A DNA stretch of 17,456 nt, taken from Nymphaea colorata (taxonomy: Eukaryota > Streptophyta > Magnoliopsida > Nymphaeales > Nymphaeaceae). The notes under the pieces were generated by a model that was given only the letters and a program-made list of their open reading frames with translations, did no database searches and had not been told where the DNA came from. Within the stretch, counting starts at the first letter, position 1. Every line of letters starts with the position of its first letter. Shown here piece after piece: positions 1 through 9,060 of the stretch. The stretch covers positions 1-17,456 of the forward strand of contig NW_022205088.1 in NCBI RefSeq assembly GCF_008831285.2. Reading direction: 5' to 3'. Both the position numbers and the translations under genes were made by a program.

Positions 1-115
1 GTTCGATAAACATTAATGTAGCTGATTTGGTCATCTCGTCCCAAGTCTTACCAAAAACCGGCAGGGGTAAGCCTAACCCATTACAACGATCTAGCCGAAA
101 AAGGAAGTGTTGGTC

Positions 116-152
116 CGGGCTTTGGGTTTATAAACTACCAAAACCCGGCCCG
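116..152. repeat. Imperfect inverted repeat (hairpin)
   Basis: CGGGCTTTGGGTTT pairs with AAACCCGGCCCG, apart from a two-base bulge. The loop region includes the perfect palindrome GTTTATAAAC at 126-135. It could be a transposon-end remnant or chance, and no family is assignable. Confidence 0.45.
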
Positions 153-208
153 TGGTACATGAGATGGCCAGAAGATTTCACCTCCTCTTTCTCTCTCCCT
201 CTATCTCG

Positions 209-248
209 ATATATATGTATATATATATAATAATATATATATATATAT
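209..248. repeat. AT dinucleotide microsatellite
   Basis: Imperfect (AT)n run with a G interruption and an AATAAT interruption, directly after a CT-rich tract. It is seen directly in the sequence. Confidence 0.9.
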
Positions 249-760
249 TCATATAACATACGTTTTTTTTTCCTAAATTCAAAGGAAGTAGACTTGTACG
301 ATGTGACAATAAAACATGTGAATTTATGTTTTAAAACATACTTCTTAACTTAAATTGAATCAATGGTTCTATGCAGACCGAAATTGTGATCGTACAACTA
401 CATCTTGGAGTGCCAAATCCTTGGAGACTCTATGTTATGGCTGTTCCTACAGCCCAATTTAATAACCAGTTTTCAGCTGAGTTTTTTAAATATAAACTTC
501 TTCAAACTCGAATGCTACAAATTTATAGGTACGAAATAAAGAGAGACTGGGTACATGAAAATTTAAATTAGCAGTTTTCATTGTTCTGAATTTATCAGAA
601 ATGAGGGTCATGAAATTCAATCCATGTCCAATAATTGTTTTTGGACAGCAGTTTTAGTATATACCAGAAAGCAAAGCATCCTGAGGCGGTTTCAAAGGAA
701 ATAAAGATTTGATCACTAGTAGAAAGGTAGAGCCTCCCAAGGGATTGGTGCTAAAATGCA

Positions 761-1289
761 TAATTACCAGAAATGATTTCCGAAGAAGCTGGAGCTTGTT
801 CTGGATGTGGCATCAAAACAAGAAATGAATTGGTGAGTTACAATTTGAAAGGTACAAGGGAGAGGATAGTGACAACTGTGGTGGTTTGCCACTTGTGGTC
901 CAGACGGTAGGGTCCTTAATGGTACAAAAAAAATGACAAAAGCTGTTTGGGAAAGCATTGATAAGTGTGAGATCTAGGATCGAAGACGCCTGCCTCATGA
1001 TCATCTCTGAAATATGCAGTAGGTTGGTAGCATTCTTCTTGGTCTCATCCTGAGCTACGATGACTTGCCACATTATTTGAAGAATTGTTTTGTATATTGC
1101 TGCATTTATCGAAAGGATTAAGTGACAGGAAGGCCTGAGTTGGTCATGCAATGGGTGGCACATGGATTGATTGACCAAAAGAAAGGAGTGTAGAAGTGAC
1201 AGCAGACCAATGGATTGATGATTTGATAAATCGGTGCATGATTGAAAAACTGAAGAAGGGAACTAGAAAACAGTAAAAGAACAATTCCT
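761..1289. other. Anonymous sequence beside the copia relic
   Basis: A 121-codon open frame on the minus strand (813-1178) has no motif I recognise, and its composition does not look like a conserved protein. Part of this stretch may be the remainder of the copia LTR that starts at 1522 on the minus strand, because the LTR's 3' boundary is not clear. No other feature is supported. Confidence 0.4.
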
Positions 1290-1522
1290 GAAGTAGAAAA
1301 ATTGTATAACTGCGAGAGAAATGAAAACTGTTTTACTGGTTACACTTGTGACTAGTCTCTTGCATTCATATAGATAGCAGTACAGGAATAGTTACAAAGT
1401 TACGATAACTAATGTACATGAAGCACTAACACAATTACATTCACTGATAGGAGAGAATATGCAAAGAACAGAATTCTAAGTTGGATGTTATGTTCCGGAT
1501 CATCCTCAGTACTTCCTTAACA
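1290..1522 (-). mobile_element. Probable Ty1/copia 3' LTR, degraded
   Basis: On the minus strand a typical copia LTR start, TGTTAAGGAAGTACTGAGG, begins at 1522. It is directly preceded by the purine-rich GATTGGGGTG, as expected of a polypurine tract before a 3' LTR. The RNase H relic lies just upstream on the same strand, so order and orientation agree. The interior (repeated TTGTAACT-like runs, then a CTATCTATATGAATGCAAGAG stretch) resembles copia LTR promoter and polyadenylation regions. The distal end was not resolved: a CA-ending boundary near 1302 or as far as 1220 is possible. No second LTR is in the window, so this is inference from position plus the start motif. Confidence 0.55.
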
Positions 1523-1529
1523 CACCCCA

Positions 1530-1848
1530 ATCGAATGAACTGTATTTGGATGTCACGTCCGCTGACAGTCTCTTACAAAATGAAAACTGATCTTTTATGT
1601 TTTGTCCTGGAGTGCAGCACTGAGTGCTCCTTTGTTGTCGCACCAAAATTTGGAGCCTGTTGCAATGAGAAACCAAGTTCCTTAATCAACGATTGCAGCC
1701 ACAGTAATTCAACTATTCCTTCGACCCATGCCCTGTACTCTGTTTCTGTGTTAGAAAGAGCTACAGATTTTTGTTTGCATGATGGCCATGACACCATATT
1801 TTCTCCAAGGAAAACAACGCAACCTGAATTTGACTTTCAATCTGAAAA
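1530..1848 (-). pseudogene. Ty1/copia polyprotein, RNase H domain fragment
   Basis: Minus-strand translation gives the hallmark end of copia RNase H: SNSGCVVFLGENMVSWPSC (S-T-S-G-Y...FLG...SW), then KQKSVALSNTETEYRA (K-K-Q...V-A-L-S-S-T-E-A-E-Y-R-A in the family), then a VELLWLQSLIKELG helix and a HSRTKH motif near the C-terminus. RNase H removes the RNA strand of the hybrid during reverse transcription. The copy is dead. An in-frame stop lies where the family has D-R-K (SD*KSNSG), and a frame change follows the HSRTKH region. The preceding D-A-D-W segment is about 435 bases away instead of adjacent. It is followed in order by a polypurine-like tract and an LTR. The family call is secure, but the subfamily is not. 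Confidence 0.85.
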
Positions 1849-2283
1849 CAAGAAGAAAGGAGAAAAAGATGACTCAAAAATTAACGTGGTTCGGAAAATC
1901 CTACTCCATGACTCAGTCATGAATTCTTCGATGATCTGGTTCCCTTACTCAATACAATTTTATACATGGTTTGGATGATTCAAATTTGAATTCAGTCCAC
2001 CGTTTTCAATCGGATTACAGCCTCTCTCCTTGATTCTCTCCATCTGTTCAACGTCATCCTTAATCTCTCATTTTTATCAAGATCCATTTTTCTCTCGTGC
2101 CCGATTTGTATCCCTGCAATATTGGTGGCACCTGATTTTATGGAATGATGAGCTGCTATGTACCATGATCTGAGACATCGGCACTGGCTGGTGGTGCGTT
2201 ATCTTCTTGCCTGATTCGTTCCCCTTTAATATTGCTGATTTCTGATTTGGTGACGTTAAGATTGTTGATTACTGATTTGGGAC
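1849..2283. other. Segment separating two halves of the copia RNase H
   Basis: In intact copia elements the D-A-D-W-A-G strand runs almost directly into the S-T-S-G-Y strand. Here about 435 bases lie between the two halves. The segment shows no protein similarity I recognise. It contains a ~28-bp tandem duplication (2231-2287) and CT-rich runs. It is most simply a later insertion or rearrangement. I did not find clear terminal inverted repeats or a target-site duplication. Confidence 0.5.
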
Positions 2284-2287
2284 GTTA
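2231..2287. repeat. Short tandem duplication, two ~28-bp copies
   Basis: Copy 1 (2231-2258) and copy 2 (2261-2287) share ATTG-TGATT-CTGATTTGG-GACGTTA with only a few differences. They sit at the edge of the segment that splits the copia RNase H. Confidence 0.8.
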
Positions 2288-2367
2288 CCATGAGCTGGTG
2301 CATTAGATGTGTTATCACTATCATGCGCAGAACCTGCCCAGTCTGCATCAGTGAAGGCATGTAGAAC
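2284..2367 (-). pseudogene. Ty1/copia RNase H, first beta-strand fragment
   Basis: The minus-strand frame reads VLHAFTDADWAGSAHDSDNT and continues open for 28 codons. The DADWAG motif, with the first catalytic aspartate of the RNase H fold, is diagnostic for plant copia elements. In the family it is followed at once by the serine/threonine-rich S-T-S-G-Y segment, which here lies at 1848 and below. Upstream (2370-2470 on the minus strand) similarity fades and I could not follow the reverse transcriptase. This is part of the same dead element as the 1530-1848 fragment. Confidence 0.75.
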
Positions 2368-2767
2368 TTATTTTTATTGATGTTACCAATATCAAGATGG
2401 CAGAATGCATCAGAGTTGCATGGGCTGTTTGCAGCAGATGTTTAGAAGGTTTTGAGTACAGAGTAAAGGCGGAAAAAGGGAACTCTTTGGTCGATTTTGG
2501 TGTGTTCATAATGCCCATCTAAAGGAGAGGGGAAATTTATCTTGTGAAGACCAACAGCTGCTCATAGTTGGTTTTCTCTTTTTGCTCATCTGGAGGTTTA
2601 GTCAACCCTTTGTTTTTCTGATTGTGAAAATTGGCATTTATATAAAGCTAACCCTTCCCTGTATAGGTGATCTTGTTTGAATGAAGGTAAGGGGCCTAAC
2701 CCGTATAAAGCTGTTACAGCGAATGGATATGTTTTTACTTGTCATAATTCAAGAATATGCATGTTGA

Positions 2768-3252
2768 ATCCATTTTCAAGCTGATATAAATCCAATCCAT
2801 TTCCCGTGGGTGTGGTGTCTCTCCCAACTGGAGGAATTGCTACTGGAAGGTTTCACCGGGGACATCACCTTGGGATGCTACTGGAAATGCCCCCCCGAAA
2901 CTAAGATACCTATGCCTTTCTGACATCCCCAATCTCAAGTCCTTGGCAGACATCAATAACATTACTCTCCAACAAATGATGCAGTTGCTGCAACATGTCC
3001 CACGGATGCAAAGAAACAGATCGCCTGCCTCTTCAAGCTTGAATTGTTGACAATTGACAGCTGTTCTGCACTTGATCTGCGGCAGGAGTTAATGGACCAT
3101 CTTGACTTCGTCTGTTCCTGACATGCAATCTGTTTCTCTTGTGGAGGCTGTCGACATGGATGAACATAGCAGAGGATTATATTGTGAACTATGCAAAACA
3201 AGAAGGAAACGGTTTTCGTCAGCTTAGATTCACGTTCGGTGTGAATCTAGCG
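2768..3252 (+). pseudogene. NLR-type disease-resistance gene relic, LRR region
   Basis: Three overlapping plus-strand frames read as consecutive leucine-rich repeats. The first is HFPWVWCLSQLEELLLEGF (2798 on). After a one-base slip in the C7 run at 2890-2896 comes PKLRYLCLSDIPNLKSLADI. After another slip near 3030 comes LFKLELLTIDSCSALDLRQE. A later frame gives EDYIVNYAKQEGNGFRQLRF and ends at a stop at 3265-3267. The L..L.L....L spacing with SQL-EEL, KL-YL-LS and LELLTIDSC is characteristic of plant nucleotide-binding LRR receptors, which sense pathogen effectors in the cell. No NB-ARC domain (P-loop, GLPL, MHD) is present. At least three frame changes make it a pseudogene fragment. Family assignment is by motif pattern, without a search. 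Confidence 0.65.
3225..3249. repeat. Perfect 9-bp stem hairpin
   Basis: TAGATTCAC and GTGAATCTA form a perfect 9-bp stem with a 7-base loop (GTTCGGT). It lies in the last readable part of the NLR relic. No function is inferred. Confidence 0.7.
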
Positions 3253-3941
3253 AAAGAGGGAGCATGATTTTGGTATCTGCTGTTGGTGGTGTCAGTATAG
3301 ATTTTTCATATTCTTTAATGTTCCCCTGACAGCCACGGTGTTTACCTTGCTTGAACCCCAGTAGGCAGGAATGCTATAACCACATCTCCCTGAAGAGCAG
3401 TGCATGCACCCTCCCTGAAAGGATGTACTAACTGCACCCGTTTCAGATCTGCATCTTTCTGTTTAGTTGCAGTTCCTTTCTCTTCTTCAGATAAATCTTT
3501 TTTCTTTTCATGTATTTGCAGTAAGAAAGATACCCAAGTTAAAAAAGAGAGAATGTAAAAGGAGGGAAAATTTACTTTGGGTGAAAAAGGTGATTATTTA
3601 CTTTGTTTATAACTGTAAAAGAATTTTTAATGTTCCCGTTTGAGGTATGCACACAAACTGAGTGACCACTTATTCCAAATTTGCAGGTAGAATTGGGCAT
3701 GTGGCACATGGGAAATTAACTGTTGTCAAACTGATATCTGGTGTGCAGTGATGTGAGTCCTTTAAGAGGTAAAAATTGGTCCGTCCCTTATTCAGGATGA
3801 CCAAATTTGAATATCAATCAAGAACTGTATGTTGTAACTTTAATTAGGTGTACTACTCTTGGTCAAGAAAATGATTGCTAATGGATGGACAGCCATTTGA
3901 CCCAATGCTAGTTACTATTTCTCAAATTTTATGACAGTTTG

Positions 3942-3943
<2 letters not shown>
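3253..3943. other. Anonymous intergenic sequence
   Basis: I see no coding block, RNA gene or clear repeat here. It lies between the LRR relic and the AT microsatellite. Confidence 0.5.

Positions 3944-3996
<53 letters not shown>
3944..3996. repeat. (AT)n microsatellite
   Basis: About 26 uninterrupted AT units, followed by a short CTGTGTCTGTGTGT tract. The long perfect run suggests high length polymorphism. Confidence 0.97.
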
Positions 3997-3998
<2 letters not shown>

Positions 3999-4010
3999 GT
4001 GTCTGTGTGT

Positions 4011-5148
4011 AATAAAGTGGCACAACATGTGTTCAATTGTTAGAATAACGGTAACGTGTATTAAGGTTTGTTACTCCTAAAGAAATGTTTACTCTAGACT
4101 CTCAAGCAAGAGAGCAATTTCTCCTTCAAAAAAATTGTGGAAACAGCTACTGAATGTAGGAATGAAGATGATGCACATCAGACTTCACGGGATGCTGACT
4201 TCTATATTCTTTGTCCCAAGCTTACAACATGCAGATCATGGACGCATTGAAGATCATGAAGATAAAGACATCATGTAAGGGAAATTAAAAAAGAGGGCAG
4301 TCATGTTGATAACCAACTATTTACGCATGTTCCACGGGTAGACTCTTGGTGATGTAAGTTTTAGTCCAAGGTTTTGTGGTGTTGAAACAGACATGTTGGA
4401 TGTGTATACTCATTCATGCATGTCTATTGACATCTTGGCCTTGAATTTTCCATTTATATGAGATATGATGCCTGTGGCTGATGTTGCAGAACTTGTTTGG
4501 CTAGCTGGCATTGTGGGCTCAAATTGTCTGGTGTTGAAGAACTTCAAAATTAATGTGGGGAAATGAGATGAAGGATTTGTTGTTTTCAGCTAGACATAGA
4601 AAGTGAAATTTTACCATCTATTATTGTCTTGGGATTTAAACCTTGTTGTGCCATTAACGTTGACTATAAAACAAGTTTAAGATACATAGAGAGGGGAAAA
4701 AATTGAGGGGTGTCATGTCAACATGAAAAGTGTTTGGCAAAGAGTAACATGGCAGCCATATGCAAAAGCAAAGTGCAAGGTCCATGTCATCCAGCCAGAA
4801 CTTCTTGGTGGTTGGAGCCCCTGAGGCAATATCTCTTTGGTGAAGAAATCTCATTGCTCATGGGTGGACTCATTTTTTGTCACTCAACTGTCCCGTTTTT
4901 GCATGCATATTGACACATACAGAGTAAAGCATAAAAAACAGGAACTAGGAAATGTCAGATGGAAGATTGAAGTTTGAAGAAATAGATAGAAAGTACTGCA
5001 GTTGCTGCTTCACGGCATGCATTTGTTGTTAAGCTGAGCAAACTTGCTCCATAGATTGCATACACAAACAAAAAATGGAAATTAGGCAATGTTCCAGCAA
5101 TAAAAGGAGGCTATGTCACCAAATCAGTTGAAGTTACCATATGTAATG

Positions 5149-5149
<1 letters not shown>
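4011..5149. other. Anonymous intergenic sequence
   Basis: No supported gene. A short plus-strand frame near 4468-4566 reads VADVAELVWLAGIVG, vaguely like the copia RNase H helix region, but the match is too short to call. The open frames at 4654-4913 on both strands have no recognised motif. Confidence 0.45.

Positions 5150-5215
<66 letters not shown>
5150..5215. repeat. Compound (AC)n(AG)n microsatellite
   Basis: About 16 AC units run directly into about 16 AG units ending in GAGGGAGA. It lies immediately before the satellite-like array starting at 5224. Confidence 0.97.
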
Positions 5216-5220
<5 letters not shown>

Positions 5221-5223
5221 AGT

Positions 5224-5925
5224 GTTAAAGGGGCTTCTTCCTCAGTGAATGAGTAATGCAATCTTTTGGTGCTTAAAGCCAGTTCAAGCACCTTGCAGCC
5301 ATTCTTTTGGGTCTATCATAAATAAAATTATTCTCTTATCACTGTCTATTTTACTGCTGGATGCTTTGGATTAAATTGATTTCATAACTGTCCTTTTTTT
5401 GCTTTAGTTTGTACGAATACCCTTTGTCTATGGTAAAGAAAATGATGTTCTCGTCACTTTGTCTCTTTTATTGGTGGATATTATGGATTAAATTCATATC
5501 ACAACTGCCCTTTTTTGCTTTAGTTTATACAAATACCCTTGGCCTATCCTAATGAAAATGATGCTGAGAAAGAAGGGTTAAAGGGGCTTCTTCCTCAATG
5601 AATGAGCAATGCAATCTTTTAGTGCTTAAAGCCAGTTCAAGCATCTTGCAGCCATTCTTTTGGGTCTGTCGTAAATAAAATTATTCTCTTATCACCGTCT
5701 TTTTGACCGTTGGATGCTTTGGATTAAATTCATTTCATAACTGTCTTCTTTTTGCTCTAGTTTGTATGAATACCCTTTGTCTATGGTAAACAAAATGATG
5801 TTCTCATCACTGTGTCTATTACAGGTGGATATTATGGATTAAATTCGTATCATAACTGCCTTTTTTTTGCTGTAGTTTATATGAATAGCCTTGGTCTATC
5901 CTAATTAAAATGATGCTCTTGCCAC
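5224..5925. repeat. Satellite-like array, two ~352-bp higher-order units
   Basis: The motif GTTAAAGGGGCTTCTTCCTCA starts at 5224 and again at 5577 (period 353). Within each unit the anchor GGATTAAATT occurs at 5368 and 5485 (spacing 117), then at 5721 and 5836 (spacing 115). Each ~117-bp monomer contains a ttttttGCTTTAGTTTRTA block, then AATACCCTT, GTCTATNNTAA, and AAAATGATGYTCTYGTCAC. The remaining third of each unit ends TCTATCATAAATAAAATTAT, an apparently diverged version of the same monomer, so 353 is about 3 x 117. The array is seen directly. The three-monomer reading of the diverged third is inference. Confidence 0.85.
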
Positions 5926-6651
5926 CTCTTAGATTGAGCCTGTTGATTCCTTCCTTGAAGAGTTGGCTACCAAAGAGCCATGAACTCATGATCACCACAT
6001 GGATGCTCTCTAGTTTCCTTAAGAAAAGGAAAAGGTAGAAGGGCAACCATGTGCATGGAGTCCTTTTATTCGTTTTCTTTTCTCCTTTCTTTAATGGACA
6101 GGTAGATTTGATTCTCCATTTTCAAATGGGTTGGCCCTCCATGATGAACAGATTGTTATTTTTAGAGTGAGTGGGAGTTTTTGAGTGCACCCATCAACAT
6201 CATTGAATCAAAATCATTTCGGCTATAAAGCTAAAATGCCCCATTGTACTACCTCTACCACTTAAATGGTCTAAGTGTCTTCCAGTCAAGGACTGCCTAG
6301 CTCATTGATGCCCACTTCGTGCATGTTGACAGGTTGGAGCATGGTAGGCTTTGAACTAGCAATTTCAAAATTCTGACTTCCTGTTTGTGATTCAGCAATT
6401 CCAAAGCTAGGTGATTCAATAAAAGGTCAAATTTAAATCAGTTATCCAAGCACTTAAATCGATCAGATATATAAAAAAAAAGTCAAATTTAAATTTGCAT
6501 TTGCACTTACCGCACCCACTAAGCATATGTGTCTGCATTTTACCACATTCCAACTTAGCTTTTAACAAATATTCAATCTAATTGAGATTCCTATATTCAA
6601 TTCAAATAAATATCTTATAAATAATATCCATATTTTTGGAATTAAAGATAG

Positions 6652-6703
<52 letters not shown>

Positions 6704-6984
6704 CATAATGTGGTTCTGATTTTAGTTGTGTATTTAAAAGTTGGATTTGGATTTAGATGTAAAAATGAAACCAGAATTTGAATTGGACTTGAATTGGAAT
6801 TGAAAAATTAAATTTGAATATGATATGAAATTTTCTTTCATTCATATTCAAATCGAAACATATAAACATCGAATAAAGGGGGTGTGATTCACCAACGATG
6901 TGTTCCTTCAGTGTATGCCCATTCTTGCCCGATTCTGGAATTGGCCACCTTCTATGGGCGATAGAGTAGCCTGTAGGGGATAAG
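5926..6984. other. AT-rich segment interrupting the satellite array
   Basis: About 1.06 kb not related to the flanking repeat units. It includes a (TA)n run at 6653-6698 and, at 6720-6850, a purine-skewed stretch full of GAATTGGA/GGATTTGGATTT-like words, a composition common in plant non-coding transposon interiors. The 75-codon minus-strand frame at 5819-6046 starts inside the repeat array and shows no motif. I found no clear terminal repeats, so insertion rather than rearrangement is not proven. Confidence 0.5.
6653..6698. repeat. (TA)n microsatellite
   Basis: About 23 perfect TA units inside the segment that splits the satellite array. Confidence 0.97.
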
Positions 6985-7490
6985 CATCAAATCTTTTACT
7001 GGTGGATATTATGGATTAAATTCATATCACAACTGCCTTTTTTTCTTTAGTTTATGGGAAGGGTTAAGGGGGCTTCTTCCTCAATGAACGAGCAATACAA
7101 TCTTTAGTGCTTAATGCCAGTTCAAGCACCTTGCAGCCATTCTTTTGGGTCTATCATAAATAAAATTATTCTCTTATCACTGTCTTTTTGACTGCTGGAT
7201 GCTTCGGATTAAATTCATTTCATAACTGTCTTTTTTTGCTTTAGTTTTTGCAAATACCCTTTGTCTATCGTAGAGAAAATGATGTTCTCGTCACTTTATC
7301 TCTTTTACTGGTGGATATTATGGATTAAATTCATATCACAACTGCATTTTTTTTCTTTCGTTTATACAAATACCCTTGGTCTATCATAATGAAAATGATG
7401 CTCTTGTCACCATGTTTTATTAACCGATTGGTGGTTTGGATTAAATTCATTTCACAACTGTGTTTTTTGCTTTAGTTTATATAAATACCC
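6985..7490. repeat. Satellite-like array, second block
   Basis: The repeat seen at 5224-5925 resumes here. The GGATTAAATT anchors are at 7013, 7206, 7322 and 7438, so the last three are 116 apart. The GGGTTAAGGGGGCTTCTTCC unit start recurs at 7061. The first monomer is shortened by about 43 bp at its 3' side (TTTATGGGAAGGG where TTTATACAAATACCC is expected). The block ends with an extra third monomer of the anchor type instead of returning to the diverged one. Similarity ends near AATACCCTTAAGAGG (about 7490). Confidence 0.85.
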
Positions 7491-7799
7491 TTAAGAGGCC
7501 GAAGCCCCTTTCTTTTTTCTTCAAACCCAGTCCTCAGTGGAGAGCAGTACACATGTCAACTAAAGTGTCACACATATATCTTTTGCAGTCTCTAGCAGTA
7601 GTACTCATAATAAATGAACTAACAGTGAACATTCGTTGGTTCGACCAACTACGCTACACCGCTTGGGGCTTTCTCCATATGTGGGGACATAATGAATTGC
7701 AAATGGTCAATTTTGTATAGGATTATTACAAACAGACATCAAATGCAATTTAGCTATTCTACTTTGTGGAATCAAATTTAGATTGATCTAGTTAGATTC
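7491..7799. other. Anonymous sequence
   Basis: The 86-codon plus-strand frame at 7460-7720 begins within the satellite and has no recognised motif. No other feature is visible. Confidence 0.5.
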
Positions 7800-7968
7800 T
7801 GTTGTAAGAAGAAGAAAAAGAGAAGAAATATTCTAGATATAAACTACATATTAGATGAATAAGAGACCATATGGACTCACTGATCTCTTAACAACTTGAT
7901 TTACATTCTCATTTAAGAGATTCAATAATACCCATCATGTACATTATATTCTAATTTCTCTTATAACA
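7800..7968 (-). mobile_element. Possible solo LTR or very short LTR remnant
   Basis: On the minus strand a 169-bp block starts TGTTATAAG and ends CTTACAACA, a TG...CA-bounded pair with near-matching inverted ends (TGTTATAAG versus TGTTGTAAG). Inside are TATA-like words (TTTATATCTAG) and a pyrimidine-rich TCTTCTCTTTTTCTTCTTC end, both usual in small copia or TRIM LTRs. Against it: the 5 bases on either side (GATTC and CTATG on the plus strand) do not form a target-site duplication. No primer-binding site or polypurine tract adjoins it. Confidence 0.4.
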
Positions 7969-8820
7969 CTATGACATATTTTTTAAATTAATGGTATTCG
8001 ATTTTTTTAACATTTTAAAGTTGAGAAAAATAATTAATGCTGAGACAAGATTAAAAATTTAAAACAAATAATTTCTTAAGAAAATGAATGACCGTCTGAA
8101 AAAAAAAAACGAAGGGGCAAATATCAATTTGTTATTAATAACTCGATTGGGATTTTAAGAGGAAAAGAAAATATGAGGCATCTAAAGATTGTAGGCTGAA
8201 CCACACGCAAGTGGACAAAGGTATGACAAAAATGAAAAGAAAAAAATTTGACTGTCTTCATTTTCACATTCTATTCGCTTACATACCTCTTCATGAATGC
8301 ACTTAGCCTATAATGTTTATTTTTCTGATGGAAGAATGATTTTTTATTTTGGAGTTATTGTTGGATTTTGCTTCTTGCATCACTTGTTTTAAACCCTCAA
8401 CTGCAGCCTTTTGGAAAAATCAAGAAAGCCGACTTGAAAGGAAATAGCTGAAAAGACTAGTAACAACACCTAGCCCTGGCTACCTAATTGGTCTGAGCCA
8501 ACTCGTGGCTAGTGCCACTTGATCATTCACTCTTGCTATTGTTAGGGAGACCTTTCACATCCCCCCACCCAGAGTGGGTGACGTGCAAGTTGCAACAGCA
8601 CCACCACTTCTGCAAGGATGATGGCACGAACAAGTTGTACTTCTAGTCAATGGTCAGATCGCAAAACTAGGATGGGCTAAATAAAATTTTGGATTTCGAA
8701 AAAGAAATCATGCATCCAAGCTTTTTACATAATACAATGAAAAATCAGACAAACTTGAGGAAGAGGAAGTGTTGGTGATGTAGAACTTTGTGGTTCGGGA
8801 ATCATGGACCTTGCCAGCCT
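7969..8820. other. Anonymous intergenic sequence
   Basis: AT-rich, with poly-A runs near 8098. A small palindrome CACCCAGAGTGGGTG lies near 8567. No gene or repeat family is recognised. Confidence 0.5.
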
Positions 8821-8842
8821 GTAGGATTAAAAAGAATCCTAC
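8821..8842. repeat. Perfect 8-bp stem hairpin next to the hAT end
   Basis: GTAGGATT and AATCCTAC flank a 6-base A-rich loop, 17 bases before the hAT terminus. It is probably incidental. Confidence 0.6.
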
Positions 8843-8858
8843 ATCCATTGTCTTTCAC

Positions 8859-9060
8859 TAGGGGTGGGTATCGGGCCGGGCCGGGCCGGCCCGACCCGTT
8901 TTGACCCGGCCTGGGTCGGTCCGTAGGGCCCAAACCCGGGCCCGGCCCGATAATATTGACGGGCCGGGTACCGGGCCGGGCCAGGTCCACCATACCAAGG
9001 CCCAGCCCGGGCCCGTTTTGCCGGGCCCTTGGGCCGGGGTCGGCCCTTGAAAAAAATGCG
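8859..9060 (-). mobile_element. hAT transposon terminus with GC-rich subterminal repeats
   Basis: TAGGGGTGGGTATCGGGCCG begins at 8859. It is followed by about 180 bases dense in GGGCCGGG and GGCCCG words on both strands, then a switch to A-rich sequence. Plant Ac-type hAT elements often have a TAGGGGTGGGCA-like end and such repeated subterminal sites for transposase binding. The sharp jump from about 35% to very high GC is conspicuous. By orientation this is the end on the 3' side of the minus-strand transposase at 10507-11140. The 8 bases before it (TCTTTCAC) would be the target-site copy, but no matching partner end was found, so the element seems truncated on the other side. Confidence 0.75.

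Larger units (their letters stand above)
1..760. other. Anonymous intergenic sequence
   Basis: No recognisable gene. The short open frames at 27-230 and 371-571 have no motif I recognise and look like chance. The stretch holds an imperfect hairpin (116-152), a CT-rich tract (about 181-205) and an AT microsatellite (209-248). The rest is AT-rich with no visible repeat structure. Confidence 0.5.

Noticed and set aside
813-1178. 121-codon minus-strand open frame
   Set aside because: No recognisable motif and non-coding-like composition. It overlaps another frame and lies beside a degraded LTR.
1481-1978. 165-codon plus-strand open frame
   Set aside because: It is antisense to the copia RNase H relic and LTR; the minus strand carries the recognisable protein.
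4468-4566. Plus-strand frame reading VADVAELVWLAGIVG, similar to the copia RNase H helix
   Set aside because: Only about 12 residues match loosely, the flanking EYRA and HSRTKH motifs are absent, and no LTR is nearby.
5819-6046. 75-codon minus-strand open frame as a gene
   Set aside because: It runs from unique DNA into the satellite monomer, and no motif or homologous frame is kept in the other monomers.
7460-7720. 86-codon plus-strand open frame
   Set aside because: It starts inside the satellite monomer and shows no conserved motif.
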